Assembly: GCA_019925795.1 (NCBI GenBank)
Contig: CM034309.1
Span: forward strand, 25,848,729-25,912,728
DNA: 64,000 nucleotides
Direction: 5' to 3'
Source: Dendrobium chrysotoxum
Lineage: Eukaryota; Streptophyta; Magnoliopsida; Asparagales; Orchidaceae
The notes under the pieces were generated by a model that saw nothing but the letters and a program-made list of their open reading frames with translations, did no database searches and was not told the DNA's origin. Below, piece after piece: positions 40,556-51,919 of this stretch (the stretch's first letter is position 1; every line of letters begins with the position of its first letter). The position numbers and the translations under genes are program-made.

Positions 40556-41600
40556 CAGCCTAAAACCTAGCACAAAGACAAACACTAAACATGATATCAG
40601 GTCGGCTAGCTATCAAGTAAAGCAGTGATCCTATTATTCCTCTATACTTCTTCTGATCAACAGATTTTCCACTTGAATCCTTATCTAACTGAACTGAGGA
40701 GGTCATGGGAGTATTGATTGGCTTGGCTTTATCCATTTCATATTTCTTCAAGATGTCATTAGTGTATTTAGATTGATTGAGAAAGGTTCCATCATCCGTT
40801 TGCCTTATGCTAAACCCTAAAAAGTAGGACAATTCTCCCATCATACTCATCTCAAACTCCTTACTCATTATTTTAGAAAACTCATCTCATAAATATTTAT
40901 CAGAAGATCCCAAAATTATATCATCAACATAAATCTGGACAATGAGTAAGTCATCCCCTATTCTCCTCAGAAAAAGGGTGGTGTCTACGCTCCCCTTAAC
41001 AAACTCTCTTTCTAATAGAAATGTGCTAAGCCTCTCATACCAAGCTCTAGGTGCCTGTTTCAATCCATATAAGGCCTTTTTTAATTTATAAAAATGATTT
41101 GGATATTGGAAACTCTCAAAACTTGGGGGTTGTTCTACAAAAATATCTTCTTTTATTACCCTATTTAAAAAGGCACTCTTGACATCCATTTGAAACAGCT
41201 TAAATCCCTTATAACAGGCAAAGGCTAGTAGCACTCTAATGGCTTCCAATCTAGCTACAGGGGCAAAAGTCTCCTCAAAATCAATCCCTTCTATCTGATT
41301 ATACCCCTTAGCCACCAATCTTGCCTTATTTCTCACCACCACACCAGAATCATTCATCTTATTCTTAAAGACCCACTTGGTTCCCACAATACTTTGATTT
41401 TTAGGTCTTTCTACTAGCTCCCAAATATCATTCCTTACAAACTGATTCAATTCTTCTTGCATAGCTAAGATTCAAAACTCATCCGAAAGGGCTTGATTGA
41501 TGTTGGTTGGTTCAGTCATTGAGATAAAGGCAGAATGGTTTACTTCCTTCCTAAGTCCATGCTTAGTCCTAACTCCTTCAGAAGGGTCTCCTAAGATCAG
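40556..41600 (-). pseudogene. Copia reverse transcriptase
   Basis: Starting at about 41470 the minus strand reads MQEELNQFVRNDIWELVERP, TFAPVARLEAIRVLLAFACY, FQMDVKSAFLNRVI, KKALYGLKQAPRAWYERL and the catalytic QIYVDDIILGSS. A TGA (from CGA, in YL-stop-DEFSK) breaks the frame at about 40886. It resumes as MSMMGELSYFLGFSIRQTDD and SRPDIMFSVCLCARF, then meets a TAG from CAG. All catalytic aspartates are present, so the domain would be complete if read through. Confidence 0.92.
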
Positions 41601-41627
41601 TTCTTTAGGATGACTCGAAGAATATTT

Positions 41628-42660
41628 CTAATCTCTAGGCAACGTAGTTTGAGGTTCTACCCTTTCCTCTAGATTTGTATTTCCAACCCCTTGGGTAACC
41701 TCAATAATCTCTTCATCTTCTACTTCAGATCTAGACTTCTTAGGATCAGATTCATCAAACACTACATGAGTTATTTCTTCCACCACCAAAGTCCTCTTAT
41801 TGAACACCCTAAAGGATTTCCCCACACTTGAATATCCTAAGAACACTCCTTCATCAAATTTGGGGTCAAATTTTTCTAAGGGTGATTTCCCGTTGTTCAG
41901 AATGAAAACCTTACAGCCAAAGAAATAGAGGTGGGACAGATTTGGAGTTCTACCCTTAATGATCTCATAAGGTGTCTTGTTCAGTTTGACTCTCACATTC
42001 ACCCTATTCAGCATATAACAGGCAGTGTTCACCGCTTCAGCCCAAAAGTATTTTGGAAGTGAATACTCGGCAAGCATGGCTCTAGCGGCTTCCACTAAGA
42101 TCCTGTTCTTCCTTTCAGCTACCCCGTTCTACTGAGGGGTCCTAGCAGATGAAAAATTGTGACTAATCCCTTGATCCTCATAAAAACTTCCAAATCTTTC
42201 ATTTTCAAACTCCCCTCCGTGATCACTATGGATGGTAATAATCTCACATCCTAACTTCTTCTGAATCCAAGTAGAGAAAGATCTAAACTCATCAAATGAC
42301 TCAGATTTATGTGACAAAAATTTCACCCAAGTGAACCTCGAATAATCATCTATAATCAAAAACCTATAGACTCTCCCCCCTAAGCTGGCAGTGCTAATGG
42401 GTCCAAAGAGGTCCATGTGAAGAACTTCTAAAGGTCTAGAGGTGCTAATGTCCTTAACAGAGTGAAAAGAGGACTGGACTTGCTTCCCTAACTGACAGGC
42501 ATCACACAGGTGATTCTTAGTGAACTTAAGCTTGGGCACACCTCTAACTAAGTCCTTTTGGGTGAGTCTCATAAGGGTTTTCATACTAGCATGACACAAT
42601 CTCCTATGCCATAACCAAGACTCATCAGCAACAATTTTTAAGCAAATTGAATTATCAGAT
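41628..42660 (-). pseudogene. Copia integrase
   Basis: The GAG-pre-integrase zinc region appears as LWHRRLCHASMKTLMRLTQK and LCDACQLGKQ. The core then shows MDLFGPISTASLGG, DDYSRFTWVKFL, HSDHGGEFEN and, after a single TAG (a CAG codon in TPQ-stop-NGVAERKNR), the final glutamate. The DDE triad is intact. After the break, MLAEYSLPKYFWAEAVNTAC, ADVNTPYEIIKGRTP-type and CKVFILNNGKSPLEKFDPK regions close the domain. The break lies at about 42126-42128. Confidence 0.92.
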
Positions 42661-42707
42661 TTAATGTAACTTACATCCAGCTTGTAGACATTGTTGATCC
42701 TTTGCCC

Positions 42708-43031
42708 CTACAAAATAACTTCATCATTTAAGCTTAAAATGCAACCAGTGGGCAGGAATTTGATGTTGTATCCCTTATCACAAAGTTGACTGATGCTCAG
42801 CAAGTTGTGTTTCAGTTCATCTACAAGCAAAATATTATCAATCATAAAATTCTTTGAATCACCAATTATACCTGTGCCTACCACCTTCCTGGTGGTGTTA
42901 TCTCCAAGTGTAACCTTGCCTCCAACTCTGGCCTCCAGCGAAATGAACTGATTTGCATCTCCAGTCATGTGTCTAGAACATCCACTGTCTAGGTACCACA
43001 TGCTCTCACGAGGTCTTATGTGAGAGCACAC
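42708..43031 (-). pseudogene. Copia aspartic protease
   Basis: The motif WYLDSGCSRHMTGD carries the DSG catalytic triplet of copia proteases intact. The domain continues through GGKVTLGDNTTRKVVGTG and HNLLSISQLCDKGYNIKF. A TAG after NDEVIL ends the frame before the integrase. Confidence 0.9.
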
Positions 43032-43190
43032 CTACAATATGAAAAGAAGAATGCAATGCATACATGCTGTGCTGTGAAACAGGCAGTTTGGATCTCCACA
43101 CCCAATGTGTACTACGGTGAACAGTACAGGTGTGGGAAATATGTCCTAACATGCCACATTAAAAACATCTAACACCAGGAAAAGGATTAA

Positions 43191-44108
43191 CTAAACGTCG
43201 TGAGTGATAGTGCCTCTTCCTAAAAGTGTATGAAACATGCTTTGATGAACTTGCAACAGATTTTTCAAAAGGTACGGTGCATAAAACTGTTCAAAAGTAG
43301 GTGATTTTTTGTTCTTTTCAAAAGCAGCAATTTTCACTCTTAAAAATTCGTTCTCCTTGTTAAGACTAGCAATCTCAAAAGTTCTTGCACTTTCATTACT
43401 TTCTAAATCACATGCCATATCTTTCAATTTCTTAAAGGCAGCTTCTAATTAAACATGCTATATTTTTAATGCATCATGCTCAACAGTTAAATCAGAATAT
43501 TTTCTATTCAGTTCATCAAACTCATCTAGTAAAGATATGTGATTGCTATCAATAGTGGAATGATCTTTAATCAACACATCATGCTCTTTTTGCAAAGTCA
43601 AATAATCCAATTTCAAACTAGCATGGGTTTTCTTAAGCTTCCTATATGATGCATGAATTTTTTCAGATACTTCAAATAATTGATCGTAAGTAAGCTTACA
43701 TACCTCTTTTTGGTCTGACTGACCAGGGTGATCATCAGCCATCAGACACAAGTTTGTTTCCTCCTCTTCAGCTTCAATCTCAGAGGAGTCGGATGCAGAG
43801 TCTGCCCAAAACATCTTTTGTATCCGCTTCTTGTCCTTTCTGAACTTTGATTTCTCCTCACCCTTCTCCTTGCTTGGGTGAGCCTTGAGTGTAGGATAAT
43901 CCACCTTTATGTGTCCAGGCTTCTTACATTCAAAACAAACAGATTCAGATGAACCTTTAAAATTTCTACTGGTCTTACCTTTGTTCCACTTTTGAAAATT
44001 CTTATTATTCTTCCTTAGAAAGATCTTGAATTGCCTTGTGATTAAGGCAACATCATCGCTATCAGACCCAAAAGTGCTAGCATCTGAATCTTTAGCCTTT
44101 AGCGCCAC
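43191..44108 (-). pseudogene. Copia gag C-terminal part, zinc knuckle and coiled-coil linker
   Basis: The minus-strand frame 44108-43458 has a basic region and the knuckle CFECKKPGHIKVDY. The last zinc ligand, normally cysteine, is tyrosine. Acidic repeats follow, then the long coiled-coil-like linker (KIHASYRKLKKTHASLKLDY, SLLDEFDELNRKYSDLTVEH), which continues after two stops at 43427-43191. Such long linkers between gag and protease are usual in SIRE-type elements. Confidence 0.85.
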
Positions 44109-44141
44109 TGTCTTCTCCTTCTTTCGTTCACCTGCATTAAG

Positions 44142-44804
44142 TTATCTTTGGTTCACCCATTGCTCGTAAGCAATGAGTGATCCAAGTAAGCTGTCAATAG
44201 AACAAGTATTTAAATCTTTAGATTCCGTGATCGCAGTAATCTTAGCATCATAAGAAGTAGGCAAACATCTAAGAATTTTATTCACTCTTTCGTAATTAGT
44301 TAGTTCTCTTCCTAGAGCATGCAAAGAGGTAACGATTTGAGTGAACCTTGTGTACATTTCTGAAATCGTCTCACTAGGTTTCATGCGAAAAAGTTCATAA
44401 TCATGTAACAAGATATTTAACCTAGACTGTTTGACTTCAGTTGCACCTTCATATGTTATACACAATCTATCCCAGATTTCTTTACCCGTTGTACAAGTAG
44501 AAACACGCATATAGTCTTCAGATTTTAAAGCACAAAAGAAACAGTTCAAATATTTTGCATTTAAATGTGCTAAATCACGATCATCAAAATTCCAATATGC
44601 AAATGGGAGTTCAGTTTTCACATTGTTAATCAATCTAAAAGGTGGTTCGTATCCATCATTAACTAACATCCACATGCGATAGTCAATCGATTGAAGAAAA
44701 GTAGACATGCGTGTTTTTAAAAAATCAAAAGGAATATTATCAAACAACGGTGGTCTTGTAATAGAATAACCTTCAGCAGTATTACGATTGTTACAGTTAG
44801 CCAT
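44142..44804 (-). pseudogene. Copia gag (UBN2-like)
   Basis: The ATG at 44804 lies 39 bases after the primer-binding site. The product starts MANCNNRNTAEGYSITRPPL and contains LKTRMSTFLQSIDYRMWMLV, LNAKYLNCFFCALKSEDY, TGKEIWDRLCITYEGATEVK and FRMKPSETISEMYTRFTQIV. This is the plant copia gag domain. Its frame is open for 220 codons, then a TAA separates it from the zinc-knuckle part. Confidence 0.93.
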
Positions 44805-44842
44805 GGATCAAATTCAAAAGTTTTTTAACCTAAATTTTGAAT

Positions 44843-44857
44843 CCCACTCTGATACCA
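44843..44857 (-). promoter_or_regulatory. Copia primer-binding site
   Basis: The minus strand reads TGGTATCAGAGTGGG two bases after the LTR end. The first 11 bases match the usual initiator tRNA-Met primer site. Confidence 0.88.
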
Positions 44858-44859
44858 CT

Positions 44860-46101
44860 TGAAAGTTCGATAGGGATGTTAAGCCCTAGTGAACTAGTCC
44901 CGAGGCTAACCAAGAGGGGGGGTGAATTGGTTATTTAAAAACTTTACGAGGAACAGAAAAATCTTTTCGATACTTTACAGTAGAAATAAGTAAACAACAA
45001 CAAAAAGATCAATCACAGATATTCACCCAAGTAGTTAATATCAGAAAAGTAAAGTACAGAACAGAATCAGAAAAGCAAACCAGATTTTATAGTGGTTCGG
45101 TCAACTTGACCTACGTCCACTCCCCGGAGCCTCCCCTCCGGGTATTGTACTAAACAAAAAGTGTCTCTCCTTTTGCTCCCACAGCAAGGTGGAGAAGCAT
45201 GTACAAAACCTCCTTTTCACCACACGGTGAGGCAGAGAACCCGACCTCCTTTTGCTTTCACCTGAAGCGGGCAGAGAACCCCGGATCTTCTTGCGAACGA
45301 TCCTCCCACAACGAACACCAACTAGACGAAAGACGACGAGCGGAGAAGACGACTCTGATCCGTGCTTGGAGCAACCTTAGTGAATCCCTCACTAACTCCC
45401 CCTCACAAGATCCTCTCTCTCTCTCCCAAACTCTCTCTCTCTAGGGTTTCTCTGGAAAGGAAATTGGCAAAAGATATTTCTTGTTGGAAGAAAAATATCT
45501 TTTATAGGAGGGCTTAAAATTTGCCCTAAATCTCAACTGGTCGGCCAAGATCGTCCAAGACGATCGCTAGATCGTCCAGGACGATCGCTAGATCGTCCTG
45601 TACGATCAGTTCAAAATCAGCTGTTTCAGCCTGGACAATCTGACTCTTCTGGACGATCAGTAGAAAAAATTGTTCATATTGTCCCGTACGATCCTGCGAT
45701 CGTCCGGGACGATTAGTGCAAATCGAGGAATATCGTCCAGAAGACAGTTCGGGTCGTCCAGAGAAACTTGTGCTAGACGACCAAAAAATGACTTGATCGT
45801 CCAGGATGATCGGGATATCGTCCTGTACGATTAGTTCAAAAGGTGCCAAAATCATCCTGAGCATAGTTTGGGACATACAGCTGAAATGCACTAGACGATC
45901 ATGATCATCCGGGACGATCCTGTGATCATCCAGGATGATATGATCGTATCAATCAAAAATAAATTGCTCGTGATCTTTTGTGCCTGAAACGGATTAGCTT
46001 GAGTGGCTTGAGTGGCTCGTGATCTTTTGTGCTTGAAACGGATTAGCCAAGCAAAACACACTGGAAACATGTTTGTCATCATCAAAACCAGATTTGCAAC
46101 A
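44860..46101 (-). repeat. Copia element, 5' LTR with palindrome array
   Basis: Nearly the same sequence as 35040-36638 up to AATAAATTGCT (about 45967). There it jumps to CGTGATCTTTTGTGCCTGAA, so roughly 0.44 kb present in the other LTR is missing. A short GATTAGCTTGAGTGG...GTGATCTTTTGTGC stretch is repeated. The palindrome array spans about 45548-45950. Confidence 0.92.
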
Positions 46102-46106
46102 ATCAA

Positions 46107-46258
46107 TACATAATTATAAATAGCTCAGTACAAAATAATACACAATAATACACAACTCGATACACAGTAATACACAGCTTAGTACATAATAATACATAGC
46201 TAAAATAAGACCAGTACACAATAATATATAACTAAATACATAGTAATACACAGTTAAA
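46107..46258 (-). repeat. Degenerate TGTGTATT-type array 5 (continuation of array 4)
   Basis: Same repeat as 34560-35039 (TAATACACAACTCGATACAC), separated from it only by the copia insertion. It ends at GTTAAACCCTAAAAAACTATAG. Confidence 0.65.
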
Positions 46259-46274
46259 CCCTAAAAAACTATAG

Positions 46275-47742
46275 ATTTTCATTAAAAGCTATGGTTTTCT
46301 TTCTGGTGCTTGGGCCTCCCACCCCTCTTCGCCTGGATCTCTCCAGGCGAATGCCTCTTCGTCCTGCTCCTGGAGTTTTTCTAGTTTCAGGGGAGTTTCT
46401 TTTACCCTATTTTTTGTTTTGTTTTTTGTTTGCTTTCGTCTTCATTCCCTTCGGCCTGGGTGGCTGACTTGGCGATGAAACGTCTCTTGGATCCTAGTTT
46501 TTTGGATGGTTCCAAGAAGTCACGATCTTTTTTAGATGCTTTATCTAGTAATGCATTGGAAGTTTGTTTCCCGGCTATAAAAACGTCTTCATTTTATGGT
46601 TTACCTGCTGTGTGGATCTCTGAGGAAGAGATTGATTCCTTGGCGGCGCCTTTCCAGTTTGCCTTGGTTGGCTTTTTCCCTTCCCATCGGCCTAGCTTGG
46701 ATTCCATCCATCATTTTTTCTTCAATCTTAAGTTAACGGCTGAATTTTCTGTTACCTTACTTGATTCTTCTCATGTGCTGATTAAGTTATCGAATGACAT
46801 GGATTATAGTAGGGTTTTTTGCCATCATTTTTACCTGGTTTTCAATTGCTATATGAAGCTCACAAAATGGTCTCCTGCCCTTGACATCGGTGTGGAATCC
46901 TCGATTATTCCCATTCAGATTTCTTTTCCCAACTTGCGGCCCCATCTATTCGCTCCCCGCATCCTCCATGCGTTGGTTTCTTTGTTTGGTCATCCGCTTA
47001 AAGTCGATAATGCCACCTCGGTTGGCTCGCATCCATCCTTGGCGCGTGTTTTGGTTGAAGTGGATATCACTAAAAATTATCCTGATAAAGTTTGGCTCGG
47101 TTCTGATAAATTGGGTTATGTCCAGCATGTGTAAATGGAGGGTTTTCCTCCCTTTTGTGATCTGTGTAAAGCTATTGGTCATCTTCGAGGTGAGTGTCGC
47201 TCTCTTCCCCCTGCTCCCATTCCTGTTTCTTCTACGAAGCCTATTATCCCTGTTAGGAATGAAACTGTTAATGTGGATAATGTTGTTAGTGAGGTTAATG
47301 TTGGTTTGGTTACCCTTAATCCTTTGGGTCAGTCATTGTTATTGGTGGGTAATGGGATTGAGGGTGTTGGTCCGGATGGCCTATCCGCACGCTCAAATGT
47401 GGTTATTTCTCCTGTTATTCCAGTGGTTCCCTTAGCTTCTATGGGTGGGTCTCCTGTTGATTTGGTGGATTCGGTTGTTGTACTGCCCCTAAACAAGCTG
47501 TTAATGTCTGTGATGTGGGTGTACCAATTCTCGGGCCGGACCCCGATCAATCTAGCCCTGACCTCTCCCCTACAGGCCCTATTCCTGTTGTTGCAGTTTG
47601 CTCTAGTGTTTCTCCAGTTATTAATGGGGAATTGATGGACTATGGTGCAGTGGATGGTGTTATTTCTCCTAATGTGGCTCCTTCCCTCGTGGCAATGAAT
47701 GATATTAATTGTTGTGTTAATCTTAGAGATAGTCCTTGTTGA
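46275..47742 (+). pseudogene. LINE ORF1-like protein, N-terminal and middle part
   Basis: The 234-codon frame 46430-47134 reads ISEEEIDSLAAPFQFALVGF, LLDSSHVLIKLSNDMDYSRV and IPIQISFPNLRPHLF, then PLKVDNATSVGSHPSLARVL. This is the DUF4283-type nucleic-acid-binding domain of plant L1-type LINE ORF1. After one stop (47132-47134) the frame continues with GFPPFCDLCKAIGHLRGECR, a CCHC knuckle. A low-complexity V/P/S-rich region then runs to 47742. The family resemblance is clear. A likely 3' part is at 55912-56330. Confidence 0.82.
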
Positions 47743-48585
47743 CCTCATTTTTCATGCATTTACCCTTGAGCTTGTCCGATTGGGCTAGTAGAGTCACGTC
47801 GAGCCTAATTTAATTAAGTTCGATGCTGATTCAAATCCGATTGCCTTGATTCAAGTTTGATCCCACTAAATTGACTTGACGAAAATCCAATCGAACTTGA
47901 ACCGACTCAAAATTGGGTTAAATTAAACTCAATTGCATTCGCTTAAATAAGATTCGTTCATGTTAACCGTGTCGAGTTCGATTTGACTTGAGTTGGCAAT
48001 TAATTTATATTTAATTTTGTTAGTTTGGTCGAATCAAATCGAGCCACATTGAACCCGAATCAACTTGATCTGAGCCAAATTAGATCTGATTCGAACTTGA
48101 TCTCAACCAAATAGGTTCTATTTAATTATAATTAAAGCCTAATCAATTTTCTAAATGATTTGAAATTATTCCCAAATTAAGAAATCAGATTCGACGAGCT
48201 CAATTTCACTGAAAATTTAATCTTGTCGTTCCAGTATCCTTAATCGCGGGATTAATTTTTGGCATTCAGCATTACCAAGCATTGAATTCATACCTCTCTG
48301 GGCTCTCTCGCTCTCAGTTTTGACACATCTCAGGTGGAACTCCCATCTCGAACTGGTTGGCAGAACCCGATCAGACCCCCATTCCTCTTGGTCTCCTCAA
48401 GCTCTTGTCGCCCCCTTCCTTGTTTGAGATCAGAGGGGGACCGTAGCCCCCTCCTGTTCTCTCCCAGCCTCCGCGAATCCCAGGTAGGAAAAGGATCCGA
48501 ACTCGACACCAATCTGAGCCCCCATCCTCGACCTGCTCTAGCCATTGAACTCCCTCCTTCCAACAGGTGAACTTTTCTTCTCCTT
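47743..48585. other. Repeat-derived DNA interrupting the LINE, unclassified
   Basis: The sequence changes character at about 47743. The stretch 47760-48110 is rich in repeated CGAATC, GATTCGA and TTGACTTGA words, the kind of composition found in long plant LTRs. No protein domain and no terminal repeat pair was found. Confidence 0.4.
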
Positions 48586-48735
48586 CTTCCCCCTTCTTCT
48601 TCTTCTTCTTTCTTCTCTTCTTCTTCTTCTTCTTTCTCCCTTTCATCTTCTTCTTCTTCTTCTCCTCCTCCTTCATATTCTTTCCTCTCCTTATCCTTCT
48701 CCTTTTCCTTACCATCTTCTTCCATTCCTCTCATA
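48586..48735 (+). repeat. TTC/TCC microsatellite-like pyrimidine tract
   Basis: An irregular (TTC)n tract of about 150 bases. It generates long low-complexity ORFs on both strands (phenylalanine/leucine/serine or lysine/glutamate runs) that are not genes. Confidence 0.85.
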
Positions 48736-49846
48736 TGGATGATATCTTGTTCATGATGGATTCTGGTGAGCTTCAAGTTTTTTTTCTCTGCAATGTTGCT
48801 TAACTTGATGTTTGTTTACATATTTGATGGGAATGTCTAAAGATTTAATGGGAAGGTGTGATTGTGGAAGTAGGAGCTTTCCTGTTGATTTATTTTAAGT
48901 GATTTTGTAAATGTTGCACCATAGTTATTCGATGAAATGACGCTGAGAGGAAGTTATAGTCATTTTGCTTGCATTGAAGCTTTATATGATAATCTTGTTC
49001 ATGTGGGGATTTCCTCAACCCGATTATTTAGAGACTTGTGAACAAAATCTGAGAGCACACTTGGTTGTTTGTTGAGATGCAAAGGGTATTAGATTTCTCT
49101 GAGAAGTATCTTCATCTATTGCTTGTTAAAGGGATGATCCATGCGGTTGTTTTGTGGCTAATTCGATGACTAAGGCAACAGAAGCTTGAGTTTGTATATT
49201 GGCATGATGTATCCATTATCTCATCGGTAGGATGGGAGTTCTTGGAAAGGTTAACAAGTATGTTTGGTTAAAGCACGATGCAAAGTTGGTAGTTGGTTTG
49301 AATCCTTCTTTCTTGGAGTTGTATTGGGTATGGGCATTGAGTTGATGAAGTAAGTAAATGGGCTTGCTATTCGCTGGTACAAGTTGGGTCTAATACCAAA
49401 TGTGTTATAATAGAGAGGTTTTAAAGTATCTTGCCTTCATTAGCGAGCATGTGTGGTTTCTTCATGAATCGTTTGAGGTCAAATTGCGAGCATTCGTAAA
49501 CTTTGCATAAAATTACTATTCAAGTATTTTGAGGTATTTTGGAAGTGAATTTGAGAACTTTGCAAAATTCAATCACATGCATTTATGTCTCTTGTGATGA
49601 AAGTTTATGCATAGTGTCTTGGGGTGTCTCATGTTGTAGGACAAGGCATTGAAATACTTCTTTGCATTTATATGGAAGAATGGCTATTCGTTGAGGTGCT
49701 GTATGAATTTTGGAGACAATGTGTTATGCTAGTATGTGTATGATGGAAGAAAGGGTCATGTGCGTGGTATGAATAGTAAAATTTATATATGTTGGAGATA
49801 TATATATATATATATATATGCATTCATGAAAGGTGTTTGTGAGGGG
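48736..49846. other. Unclassified repeat-derived DNA
   Basis: No coding region was recognised. A (TA)n run of about 20 bases lies at 49800-49819. Confidence 0.4.
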
Positions 49847-50340
49847 TTTATGTGCTGGAAAACTCCATAACTTGCTTTATGTTGGAAAATTTTTGTGATG
49901 TGCTTTATGATAGGAGGCCTTGCAAAGCTCCCCTTTGTTGGAAAAATGCTATAAGTTGCCTTATGCTCAAAAGATGTATGGCTTGCTTTATATTTGAAAG
50001 ACCCATGGTTTGTTTTATATTGAGAAGAGTTATGGTTTACGTTATGTCGGAAAGAGTTTTGGTTTGTTTTATGTGTGGAATATTTGAAAGTCTTATGAGG
50101 GGCTTTATGTTGGGAAGTTCTTTCATGGCACTTTGTGTTTCAATTTTGAGCACGCTTTGGGTTTAACATGAAGTGATTTTTCTTTACGTTAGAAAGCTTC
50201 ATGAAACTTTCTTATTGGAGAATTCTCATAGATTTACCCCACGTTAAAGAAGCTTGTTGTTTGTTTTGCGTCGGAAGAAATTGTAGTGGATTTTATATGG
50301 GAAGGTTTTGCGAGCTGCTTTGTTTGGGAGGTTTTATTAG
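49847..50340 (+). repeat. Degenerate minisatellite, unit about 40 bp
   Basis: About a dozen diverged copies of a word like CTTGCTTTATGTTGGAAAA are spaced roughly 40 bases apart (for example at 49870, 49955, 49990, 50020, 50060). The resulting 104-codon ORF (49852-50166) is repetitive (SERVLVCFMCG-like units) and is not a gene. Confidence 0.65.
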
Positions 50341-50364
50341 TTATTTTTAAAAGTGTGAATAGGC

Positions 50365-51919
50365 TGTTAGACCTATTAATTACGTCCCTAGACTATCCTA
50401 GAGAGGGGGTGAATTGGTACTTTGAAAAACTCTTGGAAGTTTTGAAAACCTTTTATACGAAACTTTAATATATCGTACAGTACGATCCAATTCGTACAGT
50501 ACGATCAGATGTGAAAATTCAGTACTTGTCAACCACAGAAAAATGTAATACAAAGCAGAAAATAAAATTTATAGAAGATAAAATAAGAATAGAGAACACT
50601 AGAATTTATAGTGGTTCGATCAAACACAACCTACATCCATTCCCTAAAGACTCCTTCTCTAGGTATTGCATTATACTGAAGTGACTCTCCTTTAGCCCCC
50701 ACAGCAAGGCAGAGAAGTCTTTACAAACTCTTTTCCACCAACCTGGTGCGACAGAGAACCATCATCCTTTTCACCCTCCTGGTGATGGCAGAGTACCACA
50801 CCTCCTTTCTTACCCTCCTTAGTGACGGTAGAGAACTGAGCCTCCTTTGACAAATCTCTTTCAAGAGCTTTCTAAGGAAGTTGGGAAGAACTTTAAAGAA
50901 ATAGAAAGAGATCCTCACTGTTAGATAATCTTGTGAATTTTCTCAAAATTTTCTTACACAAGATCTCTCACTCTTCACTCTCAAAACACTCTCCTAAACA
51001 CACTCCTCAAGCCCACTCAAGAGAAATTCGTGGAAGACACTTCAACAGTTAGTTTTTTTGGACCCTTATATTCAAGGAACAAGAAAAACCATCCAAAAAC
51101 TGAAAATTACAAGTTTGACAGAATTGGATCGGACAGTATGATCGATATTTATACATACAAACAGGTCAAAAAGTCTCGTACGATGCTGTACGAACCTCAT
51201 TTCGTACTCTGATCAGCATCTGTACGAATGCTGATCTTACAACACAATCAGTTCAAAAATAAAGACTTCGTCTATACGAATGTGGACGAACCTGATTTCG
51301 TACACTGGTCGGCGTCTATACGAACTAACTTCGTACAGGACGATCAGTTTAAAAATTCCATAATAACTTCCACATCATCTGTATGATTGCTTACGAGCTC
51401 TATTTCGTACTCTGATCGGCGTCTGTACAAACCATGTTCGTACGGGATGATCAGTTCAAATTTTGATATTTCGTACAGGACGATCTGACGTTCGTACCGT
51501 ACGATCAATACAAAAACTTATTGAGTAGTACAGTATGATCTAAACAAAGTTGATTTCGTACTCTGATGGGCGTCTAGAACGACCTAATTTCATACCGTAT
51601 GATAGGTACTTAGAAAAATTTATATCCGAGCACTAATCAACTTTGCTTCTAAGTGACACGTAAGATAAATCATCCAGTACGATTTTAAATCGTACAGTAC
51701 GATCAGTTAAAAAAATTAAGTTTTGCCACATTCCACAGCGTGTGTGTGCACAGTTATCCAACTTACAATCATACACTCTTAAACTCAAGAAAAATGAAAT
51801 TTACAGACTTCACTTACAAGAATTCTTAATCTAACCTGTCTTGAAGTCTTTAGCTGTCTAGAGTATAAATTTTCTGACAAACATGTTAGTATACACAGAA
51901 ACAAATTTTCTATGTAACA
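50365..51919 (-). repeat. Solo LTR related to the copia element, with diverged palindrome array
   Basis: The plus strand begins TGTTAGACCTATTAATTACG and has GAGAGGGGGTGAATTGG, TATAGTGGTTCGATCAA and CCCACAGCAAGGCAGAGAAG in the same order and spacing as the LTRs at 35040 and 44860. It ends near ACAAACATGTTAG...TATGTAACA. Between 50465 and 51710 it carries a similar array, but of a different word: TCGTACAGTACGA, TCGTACAGGACGA and relatives. No internal region or second LTR is present, so it is a solo LTR. I could not find a clean 5-bp duplication, and the outer ends may be off by some bases. Confidence 0.75.

Larger units (their letters stand above)
35035..46106 (-). mobile_element. Full-length Ty1/copia retrotransposon, SIRE/Maximus type
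   Basis: The LTRs are 35040-36638 (3', 1599 bp) and 44860-46101 (5', 1242 bp), and their ends are TG...CA on the plus strand as well. Flanking 5-bp duplications ATCAA at 35035-35039 and 46102-46106 are identical. The primer-binding site is 44843-44857 and the polypurine tract 36640-36653. The element is 11,062 bp in minus orientation. Gag, zinc knuckle, protease, integrase, RT and RNase H follow in copia order, and an extra ORF lies downstream of RNase H. Size, gag type and the extra 3' ORF fit the SIRE/Maximus lineage. Stops throughout make it non-functional. Confidence 0.93.

Noticed and set aside
46881..47435. Second plus-strand ORF of 184 codons overlapping LINE ORF1
   Set aside because: It is out of frame with the ORF1 domain motifs and its product is a hydrophobic shadow.
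48330..48803. Overlapping ORFs of 78-148 codons on both strands
   Set aside because: They are translations of the TTC/TCC pyrimidine tract (runs of F, L, S or of K, E), with no domain outside the low-complexity part.
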